Shown: positions 52,032 to 62,379 of the stretch, piece after piece
How the letters are laid out: each line of letters opens with the position of its first letter
Position numbering within the stretch: the stretch's first letter is position 1
DNA from: Diplodia intermedia
Taxonomy: Eukaryota; Ascomycota; Dothideomycetes; Botryosphaeriales; Botryosphaeriaceae
Direction of reading: 5' to 3'
Length of the DNA: 64,000 nucleotides
NCBI GenBank assembly: GCA_021495925.1
Contig: JAKEKT010000001.1
Coordinates: 1 to 64,000, forward strand
Translations under genes and position numbers: made by a program
The notes under the pieces: model-generated
Told to the model about the DNA's origin: nothing
The model's database searches: none
Seen by the model: the letters and a program-made list of their open reading frames with translations, nothing else

Positions 52032-54501
52032 CTACATGCCCTCCCGCGCCGCCGCCGCGTCTCTCCCATCTACGAGCCTGCAATTTCCCGCATGCCGGTC
52101 GTCCAGAGACATTGGAACGTGGGCAATCTCAGCCAGCGTACTTCCGTCAACACTGCCCGGAGGAGTTGGGCTCACAGGCGAGACGGCTTCCTCGACGCTG
52201 CACCTCGGGTCTTTCCCGTCGCATCCACCACAACTGCCGTCGTTCCTTTCCGTGCCTCCGCCGCCGTCATCCCTAACCTCCTGCATGCCTGCGGTAGGAC
52301 CTCGCGCGACGATTTCCTCCCATCCCACAGGTCTCGCTTTCAGCCTCGGATGCTTCGAATCCGTCAAGTCCAGCATGGCCAGCCTTTCCCCTTTCTCCGT
52401 GACCGGCACGTCCCCGTCGCACTTCGACCACGTCCCCATGCCGAGCTCCTCGTGCGCCAGCCGCTGCAGCTGGAGCGTCTCGTTGGCGCACCACTCGAGG
52501 CGCGCGTACGAGTCGAGCCTGCAGCGCCCGCTGGACGAACGCGACGAGCGGCTCGAGGATCCAGGAGGCCAGGATGACGAGGCCGCCCGGCGGCGAAGAT
52601 GAAGGAGAGGCCGAAGACGGAGAAGTTGCTGTGGGCGGTGGACATGATTTTCTGCGTGCGAAGAAAAAGGTCAGGTCGGCAAGAAAGATCAAGGAAAAAC
52701 CTCGTCTGGTTGTCGAAAAGGGGGGAGGGGGGATGACAAAAAGACCTACCTGACGTCTGCAAAGCGCCCTCTCCCCGTCGTTCGCCGGCTTCTGGTACTC
52801 GGCGCGCAGCTCGGGCGCCGACGGGCCCTCGGCCACTTCGACAACGCTGCCCTGCAGGCTCGCCATCATGATCGAGTGCCAGCGCTCCACGTCCCGCTGC
52901 CACTGGTCGGGCGGCAGCGCCGCCTGCATGCCGTTGGTGAGGCTGAAGGACGAGCTGAGCGAGGAGCTGCCGAGGGTGTTGATGATGTCCCAGAGGGGAG
53001 TCTGATTGTTGAGGCTCAACCAGATCAGCACCTGCAGCAACCACGCCTCGTCCTCGCCATCGACAAGTTCCATCGCGCTCACGGTCAGATCCTCCCACGG
53101 GCCCGGCGGCGTGCATCGTCTGCTGCGCTCTGGTGTCCGCGGGTTGCATATCTGCTCTTGGAGGACGCAGCCGAGCACCGCCGCCGGCTCGTCGCGGTGG
53201 TATATCTGCGAGACCCCCGGGTTTTGGCCCTCGAACTGGATGACGCGGTCGTATGGCTGGTGCGCTGCGTACCAGGGATCGTCGACGGCGCCCGAGTAGC
53301 CGATTTCGTTTGCGGAGAGGAATATGAGCACCACGTCCGCGTCTACTCGCAGCAACGACGGCATAGGCACAAATGCTGAATTGGGATCGACCGTACCGTT
53401 CATGCCGTAGACCTGGCGTGTTCTATGTGTCACGATTGACTCTTGTTAATGTTGTTTATTCAAGAAGAGCCTTGAGTGCATGCTTACCCTATGTTGTAGA
53501 ACGCCGGCGCCGTGTTCACCTTCACCGCGAAATCCTGGATATCCGTCTCGTACTCGTACGTCGCATTCGTCACGTTCTCGAAAGGTGCCTGTCCGTAATA
53601 GTACACTGTATGCGCCGGCTTCGTCCAATTCTTTCCAGTACTGTGCCACGTTGCGTTCCCCTCCAGGAACTTCTCTTTATGGCCTTCGGTCACGATCGGT
53701 GCGCAGTGCGTTGTGCGCCGGTACTGAAATCGCCGTGCTGGGGGAAGATTCACGCCAAGATCATCGTTGAAGTCCAGCAACCCAGTATCGATGAAGATGT
53801 TCCCGTTGGAAAGCTTGCACATGTCGGCTCCGAACGGACACGATGCATTACGTTGAACCAGGTACTCCAGTCGCGGCTTAATGAAGTTGTTGCAATTCGC
53901 CGTATTTGTGTCGTTCGTGTAGCATTGCTGCGCGTATGTTGCATACGAGAGCACGCTGCGCAAGTACGCAGGGAGACCAAATGCTGAGAATCTGTGCCCA
54001 CGTCAAGTTGCGACCCGTGGAGACGCCCAAGTCGGGCGTCTGGACAAGCACCTCGTTGCCGATGCCTGTCGAGACGCGCGAGGAGAAGCCAGAGGCCACG
54101 CCGAAGACGCAAAGGAAGAACGCGGTGAAGGTGATGAGTGGCGCTATGCGGCGGTACGGCTTCGAGTCTCTGTGCCGCCATGCCCACATGGCCTGTACGA
54201 AGCGGATAAGCCCGCTCGCCCCATTGGCCGAGTTGCGTAGGATGGCCTGACGCTGGTGATAGACTCCGTCGCGAGTCTTCTCAGTGGAGAAGAAGCCGTG
54301 GAGGCCGAAACATAGGATCCTCCACAGGCTGGTGCCGACAATGGTGACGAAAAGTGCGATGAAGGCGATGAGGAGATCACCATCGCGCCGTTGGAGGGTG
54401 AGGGTTCGCCCGAGGACTGATCCGCGGGTCCAATTGGTCCAGATCCCTATGAGAATCTCGTAGTTGTCAGACTTGCTATTGGTTGTGGCATAAGCTTCCA
54501 T
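52032..54501 (-). pseudogene. large fungal integral membrane protein gene with three single-base frameshifts
   Basis: Three exons on the minus strand: 54501-53488, 53422-52750, 52651-52032; introns 65 and 98 nt with good signals. The product (about 767 residues if the frame were continuous) has membrane helices near the N-terminus (L-L-I-A-F-I-A-L-F-V-T-I-V-G and I-T-F-T-A-F-F-L-C-V-F-G-V), a large Cys- and Asn-containing extracellular region, a late helix (G-G-L-V-I-L-A-S-W-I-L) and a cytosolic tail with Y-A-R-L-E-W and L-Q-L-Q-R. This is a widespread uncharacterised ascomycete family. The frame changes three times, each consistent with one extra base: near 54008 (after T-W-A-Q), near 52590 (before G-G-L-V) and near 52525 (before L-D-S-Y). 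Exon lengths minus these three bases give intact phases. Either a young pseudogene or three sequencing insertions. Confidence 0.75.
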
Positions 54502-55410
54502 CTTGAAAATCTCCAAAAAGGGCAGGGAAACCTGGGCTGGCTTCGCAAAGTAGAGGGGACAAAAAACCGACCTTTATGGGCACCACACCATTCCTCAGCC
54601 CTTTCCGAATTTAGAATCAGCCTTGGGGTTGAGGTACAAGGCATGTATGTCTGCCTTGCACACGCAGTACAAGCATATTTTCATGAGCAACGACTGTAAG
54701 GGACGGTTTTACATCGTTGTAGACGTGTGCACGAAAGTCGCTGCTTGTCCCAAATAAAGCTTACACTCTTCCCTATTGCAGTTCAGTCAATTCTTAGCGC
54801 ACAATAAGTGCCTATTTAAGTATCCAACGGCCACACTTGACGTTGGCCAGCTGAACTTAGCTGAGCGTCTCGTGTAACGGCGTACATGGCATTGCTGATA
54901 CTGCAGCCTCGTTGGGGAAACACTTGAAGGCTGTGTCAGCAAACTCTACCAATGGTCTGGAACCCCGCAGCCCAGCTGGTCTGGGGTCAGGCGAGCTTAC
55001 ATTGGGGCCCCCTACCGTCCACCCACACCACTCTTTCTTCCCCTCCCAGGCGCCACTCCTTCCAGCAAGTGACCAACATACGGATTGATCGAGTTTCGTT
55101 TCCAAGGAGCCGGGGAACACAACATGAGCCATATGTAAAAGAATTGCATAATATGCAATGTTACAGATGGATCGTCAGCTAGTGATCCGAATAGAAGATT
55201 GATGACCGGAGAGTGTACCGAAGAACGCCGCGCTCATGAAATAACCGAGATGAGAGTAAGCTAAGAAAACACACAAACACGTTCAAGCCTTGCAGCTAGG
55301 TGAAGATCTCTCTATCCGCTTTCTGCCCAGCATTACCTCCACCCCGCTCCAATACCGTCGCTATCAACATATACACACCCCTCTCAAACAAGCCGGAAAG
55401 CCGCCGCCAA
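54502..55410. other. intergenic region, nothing recognised
   Basis: Upstream of the frameshifted membrane-protein gene and downstream of the methyltransferase gene. No coding evidence. Confidence 0.55.
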
Positions 55411-57012
55411 TCAAAGCGGCACTTCCTCCATCATCTCTACCGCGCCCTCCCTCCCGACCGTGATAATCACATCTCCTAGAGTCTTCGCGCGGAAACCTGC
55501 TTCGCAGTAGGTGAAGTAATACTCCCACTTCCGCTTGAAGGTCTCGACGTCCCTCTTCCCCATGGCCTGTCCTCGCTTTTCGCTGTCGCGCAGTAGCGCC
55601 GGCTTGATGCTCTCATCGAAATTGCTCATGAAATCTTCGCGCCAGAGCCGCAGTGTCTTTGCGTAGTGCGGCCCGATGTTTTCGATGTTGTCGACGATTA
55701 GCGTCTTGCGGCTGCCGGCGTTGATGGAAGCGACTAGCTGGGAGACGGTGGGGAGATGACCGCCAGGGAAGATGTAGCGGCGGATGAAGTCGTCGGAAGA
55801 GGCATAGGCATCATAGCGCTGTATCGATCGTCAGTATGTAGAGAAATGGTTTTTAGGGGGACGAGCGAGGTGCCACACGGGACATCGCTCTTCCATATGG
55901 GCAGATCGTGGTCTGAACTCACTGTCTCGGGCATGGTGATGCATTGGAATACCGCAATTCCACCATCCTTCTTCAGTAGCCTATCCACGCATTCGAAATA
56001 TGTCGCCAAGAACTCCTTGCCCACGGCCTCGAGCATTTCAATGCTTATTATCTTGTCGTAGGCACCCCTGTCATTTTGCGGAGGGGGGAGGGCGCGGTAA
56101 TCGCACAGCAGCACCTCGATCCGATCCTCGAATCCTGCGTCCCTGATGCGCTCTTCCGCAAGCTCCTTCTGCTCTGTACTGAGGGTTAGACTGGTGACCC
56201 GGCAACCCGTGGTTTGTACTGCTCGAATGGCGAAGCTTCCCCAGCCGGTGCCAATCTCAAGCACATGGTCTTCTGCCTTGATATGAGCATTGTGGATGAA
56301 GCGATCCAGTTTCCGCATTTGTGCCGTCTCTAGTGTCTCGTTTGCGGAGAGTGAGGATGACTTGGGGAGCCAGATTGGGCACGAGTATGTCATGTCTGGG
56401 GACAAAAAGGCAGCAAACATATCATTGCTGATATCATAATGCGCGGCGATGTTCAGACGGGCATTGGAAAGCGTATTTGTGGCTCGTGCGAGGCCTGCAA
56501 TGTTCGTGCTGATTGAAGACGTGATTGTTGAGCCGTCAGAAAGGTCCTCACGATTCAGGATGAACAGCTGCGACATTTGTGTTAGCGGGAAGAGTAACAT
56601 CTGGCGGGTGCTGTTGATATACCTCGAAGAAAGCTGTCAGATCCGGGCACGAGACTTCGCCCAGCATGTAGCTCTCCGCAAAGCCCTTCACAGAATTAGC
56701 AAGGCGGCCAAACTATATCCTAGTAGCAGCTGGTGCGAGACATACCATATCTGCGAATAGCATCATTCGCACCCAAAACGAGTCGTTGTGCACACGCAGA
56801 ACAGTCTGGGGTAGACCAGCGCGGTTCTCGGAACTCCCACAGATCGTCTCCTTTCCATCTGCGTCCACAACGGCTAGGCGACCCTTCCGCATCCGGGCCA
56901 GGACTGACATGACGGCGCTTCGCGACAATGCCACCAGCGGAGTCCAGGCCGTACTACCAGCGTAACTGCGCAGCGCATTGAAGCGCGACGTGAGAGGAGT
57001 TATGATTGCCAT
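55411..57012 (-). CDS. cyclopropane-fatty-acyl-phospholipid synthase-like methyltransferase
   Basis: Four exons: 57012-56746, 56685-56623, 56567-55923, 55818-55411 (1383 nt, 460 residues); introns 60, 55 and 104 nt, all phase 0. The N-terminal domain contains G-R-L-A-V-V-D and A-E-S-Y-M-L-G-E-V. The methyltransferase part starts A-H-Y-D-I-S-N-D-M-F, M-T-Y-S-C-P-I-W, has the SAM-binding motif V-L-E-I-G-T-G-W-G-S, S-I-E-M-L-E-A-V-G, and the C-terminal F-I-R-R-Y-I-F-P-G-G-H-L-P, all CFA-synthase hallmarks. Known: these enzymes add a methylene from SAM across the double bond of phospholipid acyl chains. It lacks the N-terminal membrane helices of sphingolipid C9-methyltransferases. No sterol or sphingolipid genes nearby. 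Confidence 0.92.
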
Positions 57013-58095
57013 CAGGGAAGCAGGCTACGGTTCTCAGACTGGTACCGCGCTGAAGCTCGCCGCACGAGGCTAGGCAACGAGGAGACTTGCTGGAGTTCGG
57101 ATAAGGGCTCTTGTCCCGTAAACAGGGCGGAATGGGGGTGGGAGAATGTCGTGGGGCAACGGCGCGAGAGACAGAATAGGCGCAAGACAAAGAAGCTTCC
57201 ACAACAATGACGCGGGGTCAGGAGGGGCACTGGAGGGGATGCGGAAGAATGCAGATGACGGTGCGGCGGAAAAAGAAGCATCTCAGGGCCGCATATACCC
57301 TAGGGCGGCTCGAGGCATGGTCTGGCACGGGCCCGCGGCGGACAGACAACCCCATGGCCGGTGGGGCAATTGCTGAGTGAGAGATGCGGCGAGCAACCGG
57401 AAAGGTGGGCTATTCGTCGTATTGGGCGTAGACTGGCGGAGAGTGCTGTCTTTCGTCTGCGCAGGCCATGCCGTTTGGAGCTTGTCAATGACGTTTGCGG
57501 ATTCAAAGGCTCGGAGCAGGGCCTTCAAAAACTCCGGTCGCCGCGAAGCTGCGCCTCTGGGGAGCTGCGAGGCGCCAGCTGCCCGTCCGAGAGTCGCAGG
57601 ATGTGGCGCATTCTGGCAGACGTGGTGATCTGTGGCAGGCTGCGACAGCCGTGGTGCTGATGAGGTCAAGGTGGTTGCGCAGGCGGCGGATGAGGGCGTT
57701 CCGGTGGGCCCCTGCAAGCACGGCGGCCGGCGATTGCGGGGAGCTCGCTCGATGCTCGCGCCCGATGTACCGAGCACGTCTCCGCCCACGCCGATTCGCA
57801 ACGAGGCTCGTGTGTCAGCCTTCTTCTTTCTTTTCATGCACGCCTCGAGCAGAACGCCGGTCAGCGTGTTCTCGGAGGTTGCCTGGATCGGTGTGGCAGT
57901 GGTGAGACAATTAGCGGGTGCCTGTGACGGGAAGCTTCGTCGATCGCCATATCTTATCGGGTCGCTGATCGCGTCCGTGCATTGGTGCGTCCGTGAGTTC
58001 GTGCATCCGCAACGCGTCTTCGCGTCTGCGCGCGACAAACCTCCCAGCCAAAACGTAAAACACCCTCATCCACAGTCCGCCGTCATCCATCCACC
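57013..58095. other. 1.1-kb divergent intergenic region
   Basis: Lies between two divergently transcribed genes. A 251-codon minus-strand frame (58038-57283) spans part of it but has no recognisable domain, is Ala/Pro/Thr/Arg-rich as expected by chance from this GC-rich sequence, and competes with equally long plus-strand frames. Confidence 0.55.
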
Positions 58096-58717
58096 ATGCT
58101 CTCCGTCCAACGCTCAACTCAGCATTCCGGAAAATTCACCCCAAATTTGCTGCCCTGCCGAATCGACCACAATGGACCTGTGAATGCTACCGATCGCTAT
58201 TGGCGACCCGAGGAGGAAGATGGTGTGTTGCAAGGTAAGCGCTTGGACAGACCAGAGCTGACACTACTTTGAAGATGGCACGCAAACTGCCCACTTTCGC
58301 GGTCGCAAACTGTGTGGACGCAAACTTCAACTTCCCGACGGATACAGAGGTGCGCCGCGAATACTCAAGCGTACAGAGCAGTGGCTGATGGGAACCCAGG
58401 TGCTATTTTGAACAACACGAATAGGGTTCTCCCGCAAACCGATGCTGCCTGCGGGGCCGAGGCGGAGGAAGGAGAAGACGGACAACAGCATATCGAGTTG
58501 CGCCTGATGGAAGAAGTCGGGGAATTTGACGAAGTGGTGGTATGGGGACATGAAGCCGCACCAGACGAGACCGAAGATGCTTATTCGAAGGGAATCAACG
58601 AGTGGATATCTTTCGCCGAAAGCGTAAGTTAGCTGGCAAGGAGAGAGTGCGGAGGCTAACCGGCTTCAGATCCATGCAACGCCAAAAGCAGACGACACTT
58701 CCAGAGCCTCGAGGTAA
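58096..58717 (+). CDS. rnh203: ribonuclease H2 subunit C (non-catalytic)
   Basis: Four short exons: 58096-58234, 58275-58349, 58400-58623, 58670-58717 (486 nt, 161 residues); introns 40, 50 and 46 nt. Family landmarks: N-L-L-P-C-R-I-D-H-N-G-P-V near the N-terminus, Y-W-R-P-E-E-E-D-G, then A-H-F-R-G-R-K-L-C-G-R-K-L-Q-L-P-D-G-Y, an acidic linker (E-A-E-E-G-E-D-G) and the closing V-V-V-W-G-H-E with W-I-S-F-A-E. Known: RNH203/RNASEH2C forms the heterotrimeric RNase H2 that removes ribonucleotides from DNA and RNA-DNA hybrids in the nucleus. The splicing is dense for so small a gene, so automated callers are likely to miss exon 1 and exon 2. Confidence 0.9.
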
Positions 58718-58805
58718 AAGTCGGTCCACGAACTCTGACGAAACCAAGTAATGCGATGCTGTATTATATGTCAATACAGCAATGGATGGCATGCTGGGCA
58801 GCTTC

Positions 58806-59030
58806 GCGCGTCAGGTCGTCCGTCGCTGTACCGACACTTCCTGCGCAGCACGCCCCGTCTGATAGTCCGACGCTGTACTACTTCTTCCCGCTAGACTGTC
58901 CAGCGCGTCAGGTCGTCCGTCGCTGTACTATCACTCCTGGCGCAAAACGCACGTCTGTTTGTCCGACGCTGTACTACCTCTTCCCGCGAGAGACTGCCCA
59001 GCGCGCCGTTCATCGCTGTATTGACATAGA
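58806..59030. repeat. 97-98 bp tandem repeat, about 2.3 copies
   Basis: Units start at 58806, 58903 and 59001 with GCGCGTCAGG or GCGCGCCGTT. Each contains GTCCGTCGCTGTAC and, about 60 bp later, GTCCGACGCTGTACTAC plus TCTTCCCGC, so the unit itself looks like an older half-unit duplication. Lies between the convergent 3' ends of rnh203 and the DUF4385 gene. Confidence 0.85.
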
Positions 59031-59186
59031 ACACCGCATCGGATTCCCTGGTTTCGTAGGAGTTCGTGCATTTGCCTTCGTAACGGATATGGAGTTCGAA
59101 ATACTCAGAGAGCTTTGCATAAGCGGCTCTAATAATCTTCTCGGGGATCCGGCGTACATCAGGTTAGCGAGCCAGCCAGAACAGAT

Positions 59187-59771
59187 TCAATGCTCATCCT
59201 GCTTTTCCCGCTTCATCTGCTTGTCCCATTCTTTCTGTTCTTTCATGAACCGTTCCTTCTTATGCTGATATCCCTCGTGCGCCCGGCATCGGTTCCATGC
59301 TTCTCGAAATATCTCGGAGGCTTCGAGCTTGTCTTTGGCACCTTCGTGGGTTGAGCTCTTGGGAAGCTCTGCACCGCTACTCTTGTCGTATTTGCGTCCG
59401 CCAGCATGGTTTGCGTAGCGTTTTGAGCGCGTCATCCCCTGCAATGATGTGCACATCAGCCCTGGATGTTGCCTCCAAGCTCACTCTATGCCCCTGTTAT
59501 CTAGTATTCGACGCACCATTTGGATGAACTTCCTACACATGTCCATTCCAACAAAGTCGTCCTCCTTATCATACAGCTCAAAGCGGTCCCACAGGTCTTT
59601 GGAACTTTTCCGGGCAACTGCCGGTGTTCGAAAGCGCCATAGCGGGAGAAGAAAGGATTTGTATGGCTCGAATGACAGGACGCCTTGTTCACCGCGAGCT
59701 ATTCGGTAGCTCATGAGGTGCTCATGAGTAGGCTTGGAGGACGGAGACATGTTTGATCTGGATGTGGTCAT
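59187..59771 (-). CDS. DUF4385-family protein
   Basis: Two exons: 59771-59517 and 59438-59187 (507 nt, 168 residues), 78-nt intron (GTGCGT...TTGCAG). The start was taken as ATG 59771; the frame is open further upstream, but only with a TTG. Motifs: Y-R-I-A-R-G-E-Q-G-V-L-S-F-E-P-Y-K-S, L-P-L-W-R-F-R-T-P, D-F-V-G-M-D-M-C-R-K-F-I-Q-M, R-Y-A-N-H-A-G-G-R-K-Y-D and a Lys-rich C-terminal helix. These match DUF4385, found in bacteria and fungi; molecular function unknown. Soluble, basic, no signal peptide. Transcribed away from trm12. Confidence 0.85.
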
Positions 59772-60465
59772 CGAGGATATAGAGATGCTTTGTCGGATGA
59801 GTTGGTAGAAAGTCGCTGGTGATGGACTGGACAAGTGCGGGGGAAGGATGGCTTTCGGTTGTTAAGGTCGACAAGTAATAGGCCAGCCAGACAAGGACGC
59901 AGTGGCTGCACCAATCGAGCCAATGACGTAGTCCGAGCATACGTCAGTCCTTAGCGCCGGCCATGCAAGACTGGACGTAGATCGATGTAACTACGGTCAG
60001 TTCGCTCTTGCATTATTCTAACCGCAAGCATTTTGAGGCATACACTCGCGTATACAGCAACGGCAGGGATCCGACCTACGGCTGGACTGCATGTCTAGCA
60101 AGACCCTGACCGGGTCCCTGAAGGCCTTGGCTAAGTACCGAGCATGCATGCCATCTGCAAGGTAAATCCTCGGCAAATTTCCGGTTCTTTCGGCAGGCCC
60201 AGCACCTCCATGCCTTTTCTCTTTCTATCACATCACCTTTCCTTCATCTCTGGCCTTCGTTACCCGTGTTTCCTCTTTTGCTGCTTTTTCGTCTGACAAA
60301 GTAGCTGATAGGATAGTCTCAAGGTGCCGAACCTTTCCTGTCCGGAGTTCTCTGTCGAGGGGAAGAATTTTCTTTCGTCCCGGTCTGCTTCTACAAGTTT
60401 TCGAATTTGCCCGGCGCCAATATCCCATTCCACAATTCATCGGAGTAGCTTCACCACCCTACTTC
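59772..60465. other. divergent intergenic region between DUF4385 gene and trm12
   Basis: 694 bp; no coding evidence. Presumably holds both promoters. Confidence 0.55.
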
Positions 60466-62172
60466 ATGGCGTCCTCTCCCAACTTCGGCGATGATAACGC
60501 TCTAGTCGTACCAGCCCAAAGTGTCAAGATTGTCAAGACGTTTCTAGAAGAGCATCGGATCTTGGACAAGAGACGGAAAATTGCACCATATACTCCAGAC
60601 AGCACCCATGCTAGACCTTCCGAGCGAGACCAGAGATTCGACACTGGGAAGTTGTTCATCATACCATTTCTATCCCGTACTACCAACACCACATCCGTCA
60701 ACGAATCAGACACTCCCACCCTCGCGACGCACCTCGGAGACCTCACCCAAGCCCTCACATCCCGGCTCCCTCCGGACGCACTCAAAGCCATCTCCACAAT
60801 CGCCCTCCCAACATCCGACCCGCAAACCGGATCGCCGCCAGCCAGCCACCAACCGCACAACAACCCCCTCCGCGCCGCCTTCCACTCCGCCCTGTCCACC
60901 CTGCCCGCCGCCGCCGCCGAAACGCTCTCCACGCTCTCCCTCACCCCCGCCCAACTCGCCGCCGACCTCCCGGGCACCTACTCCATCTACCCGCCCCTCC
61001 TCCTGCTGCCCGCGCACACCTTCCACCGACCGTCCTGGACCGCCTTCCTCGCCGCCACCGCCGCCGCCGCCCACGTCGACGGGCCCCTCTCCCGCGCCGA
61101 CCCGACGCTCCACCACCTCCTCGCGCACGTCGCCCAGCGCCTCTCCGTCACGCACATCGCGCTCAACGCGCCGATCGCGCCGCACAAGGCCGCCACGACG
61201 ACGACGGCCCCCCACCCAGCAGCAGCAACAACAGCAACAGGCCCCGTCGCCGCCGCCGTCGCCGTCGCCGCCGCCAAAAACGAAAACGAAGACGACGAAA
61301 AAAACATCCTCCGCTCCCCCACTGCCCTCACGCCCCTCCACGGCCCCTTCGGCCCACCCCCCTCCCACCTCCCTCCCTCCCCGACCGACTTCGCCGCCGC
61401 CTTCTGGGCCACCTCGCGCCAGAACGGCATCGCGCAGACGTGGGCGCCGCTGCACACCATGTTCAGCCGGGGCAACGTGAAAGAGAAGGCGCGAATTCTT
61501 TCGATGGGGACGGTCGGTGTCGCCGTGAGGGACGGGGGCTGCGCCGCCGTCGACTTGTACGCGGGCATCGGCTATTTCGCGTTTCCGTACCGCCGGGCGG
61601 GCGTGCGGACGGTGGTGGGGTGGGAGATTAATGGGTGGAGCGTGGAGGGGTTGAGGAGGGGGGCGGGGTTGAATGGGTGGGGGGTGAGGGTGGTGGGCGG
61701 TGGTGGTGGTGGTGGTGGTGGTGGGGAGGAGGGAGATGGTGCGTTGGAGGAGGAACAGGATTTCGTCGTCTTTTGCGAGGACAATGTGCATGCGGCGCGC
61801 AGGGTGGAGGGGATGAGGTCGAGGCTGCCGCCCGTGAGGCATGTGAATGCCGGACTGCTGCCGACGTCGAGGGGGGCCTGGGAGACGGCGGTGAGGGTGT
61901 TGGAGCCGCGGTTGGGCGGGTGGGTGCATTTGCATGAGAATTTTGGGGAGCGCGAGGTGCGGGAGAGGGCGGAGGAGGTGGTTGGGGAGGTGCGCAGGAT
62001 TTGGGGGAAGGTGAGGGCGGAGAGGTGCGGGGGCGGTTTGGAAGTGGGTGCGGATGTCGGGGATGTGGTGAGGCTCGAGCATGTGGAAAGGGTCAAGACG
62101 TATGCGCCGGGTGTGTTGCATTGTGTCTTGGACATTTGGATAGCACCGACAGGGACCAAGGCGAGTGCTTGA
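60466..62172 (+). CDS. trm12: tRNA wybutosine-synthesising protein 2 (TYW2/Trm12)
   Basis: 568 residues, single exon. The N-terminal half is fungal-specific and low in complexity (Ala/Thr/Pro-rich around residues 245-280). The catalytic domain begins near 335: M-F-S-R-G-N-V-K-E-K-A-R, SAM-binding D-L-Y-A-G-I-G-Y-F-A-F, acidic W-E-I-N, then H-V-N-A-G-L-L-P-T-S and H-E-N-F-G, with closing V-K-T-Y-A-P-G-V. Known: Trm12 transfers the 3-amino-3-carboxypropyl group of SAM to the modified guanosine 37 precursor in tRNA-Phe. Odd: a run of ten glycines followed by an acidic segment interrupts the Rossmann fold after W-G-V-R-V-V. Convergent with the secreted hydrolase gene 207 bp downstream. Confidence 0.93.
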   Translation: MASSPNFGDDNALVVPAQSVKIVKTFLEEHRILDKRRKIAPYTPDSTHARPSERDQRFDTGKLFIIPFLSRTTNTTSVNESDTPTLATHLGDLTQALTSRLPPDALKAISTIALPTSDPQTGSPPASHQPHNNPLRAAFHSALSTLPAAAAETLSTLSLTPAQLAADLPGTYSIYPPLLLLPAHTFHRPSWTAFLAATAAAAHVDGPLSRADPTLHHLLAHVAQRLSVTHIALNAPIAPHKAATTTTAPHPAAATTATGPVAAAVAVAAAKNENEDDEKNILRSPTALTPLHGPFGPPPSHLPPSPTDFAAAFWATSRQNGIAQTWAPLHTMFSRGNVKEKARILSMGTVGVAVRDGGCAAVDLYAGIGYFAFPYRRAGVRTVVGWEINGWSVEGLRRGAGLNGWGVRVVGGGGGGGGGGEEGDGALEEEQDFVVFCEDNVHAARRVEGMRSRLPPVRHVNAGLLPTSRGAWETAVRVLEPRLGGWVHLHENFGEREVRERAEEVVGEVRRIWGKVRAERCGGGLEVGADVGDVVRLEHVERVKTYAPGVLHCVLDIWIAPTGTKASA

Positions 62173-62379
62173 TCAGTGCAAGGAAGCGCTTCAACATGAC
62201 ATCCAGGTGTCCTCTGGCCGGTAAGCGGATAGCCGGTATGGATCAGACATTGACAAAGCTAACCCAGACAGGATTGGGACGGGTCACTTTCGGAGCCAAA
62301 GACGACTTTTAGATCACAAGTGCTGATTTATGTTTTCAAGTAACGGGCCAATTCGCTGAATTTTTTACTCATCTCTCCC
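62173..62379. terminator. 207-bp convergent 3' region of trm12 and the secreted hydrolase gene
   Basis: The two genes end towards each other here. The stretch must contain both cleavage/polyadenylation sites; no specific signal is assigned. Confidence 0.4.

Noticed and set aside
57283..58038. 251-codon minus-strand frame in the divergent spacer
   Set aside because: No domain, compositionally chance-like; competing plus-strand frames of similar quality.
58312..58632. Stand-alone 106-codon protein
   Set aside because: It is exon 3 of rnh203 plus preceding intron sequence; the true start is at 58096.
60001..60180. Possible tRNA near 60,060-60,130 (GGGATCCGACC / GGGTCCCTGAAGG)
   Set aside because: No cloverleaf can be built and no proper T-arm consensus is present.
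60706..62121. 471-codon minus-strand frame opposite trm12
   Set aside because: Shadow of a GC-rich single-exon gene; trm12 motifs are unambiguous on the plus strand.
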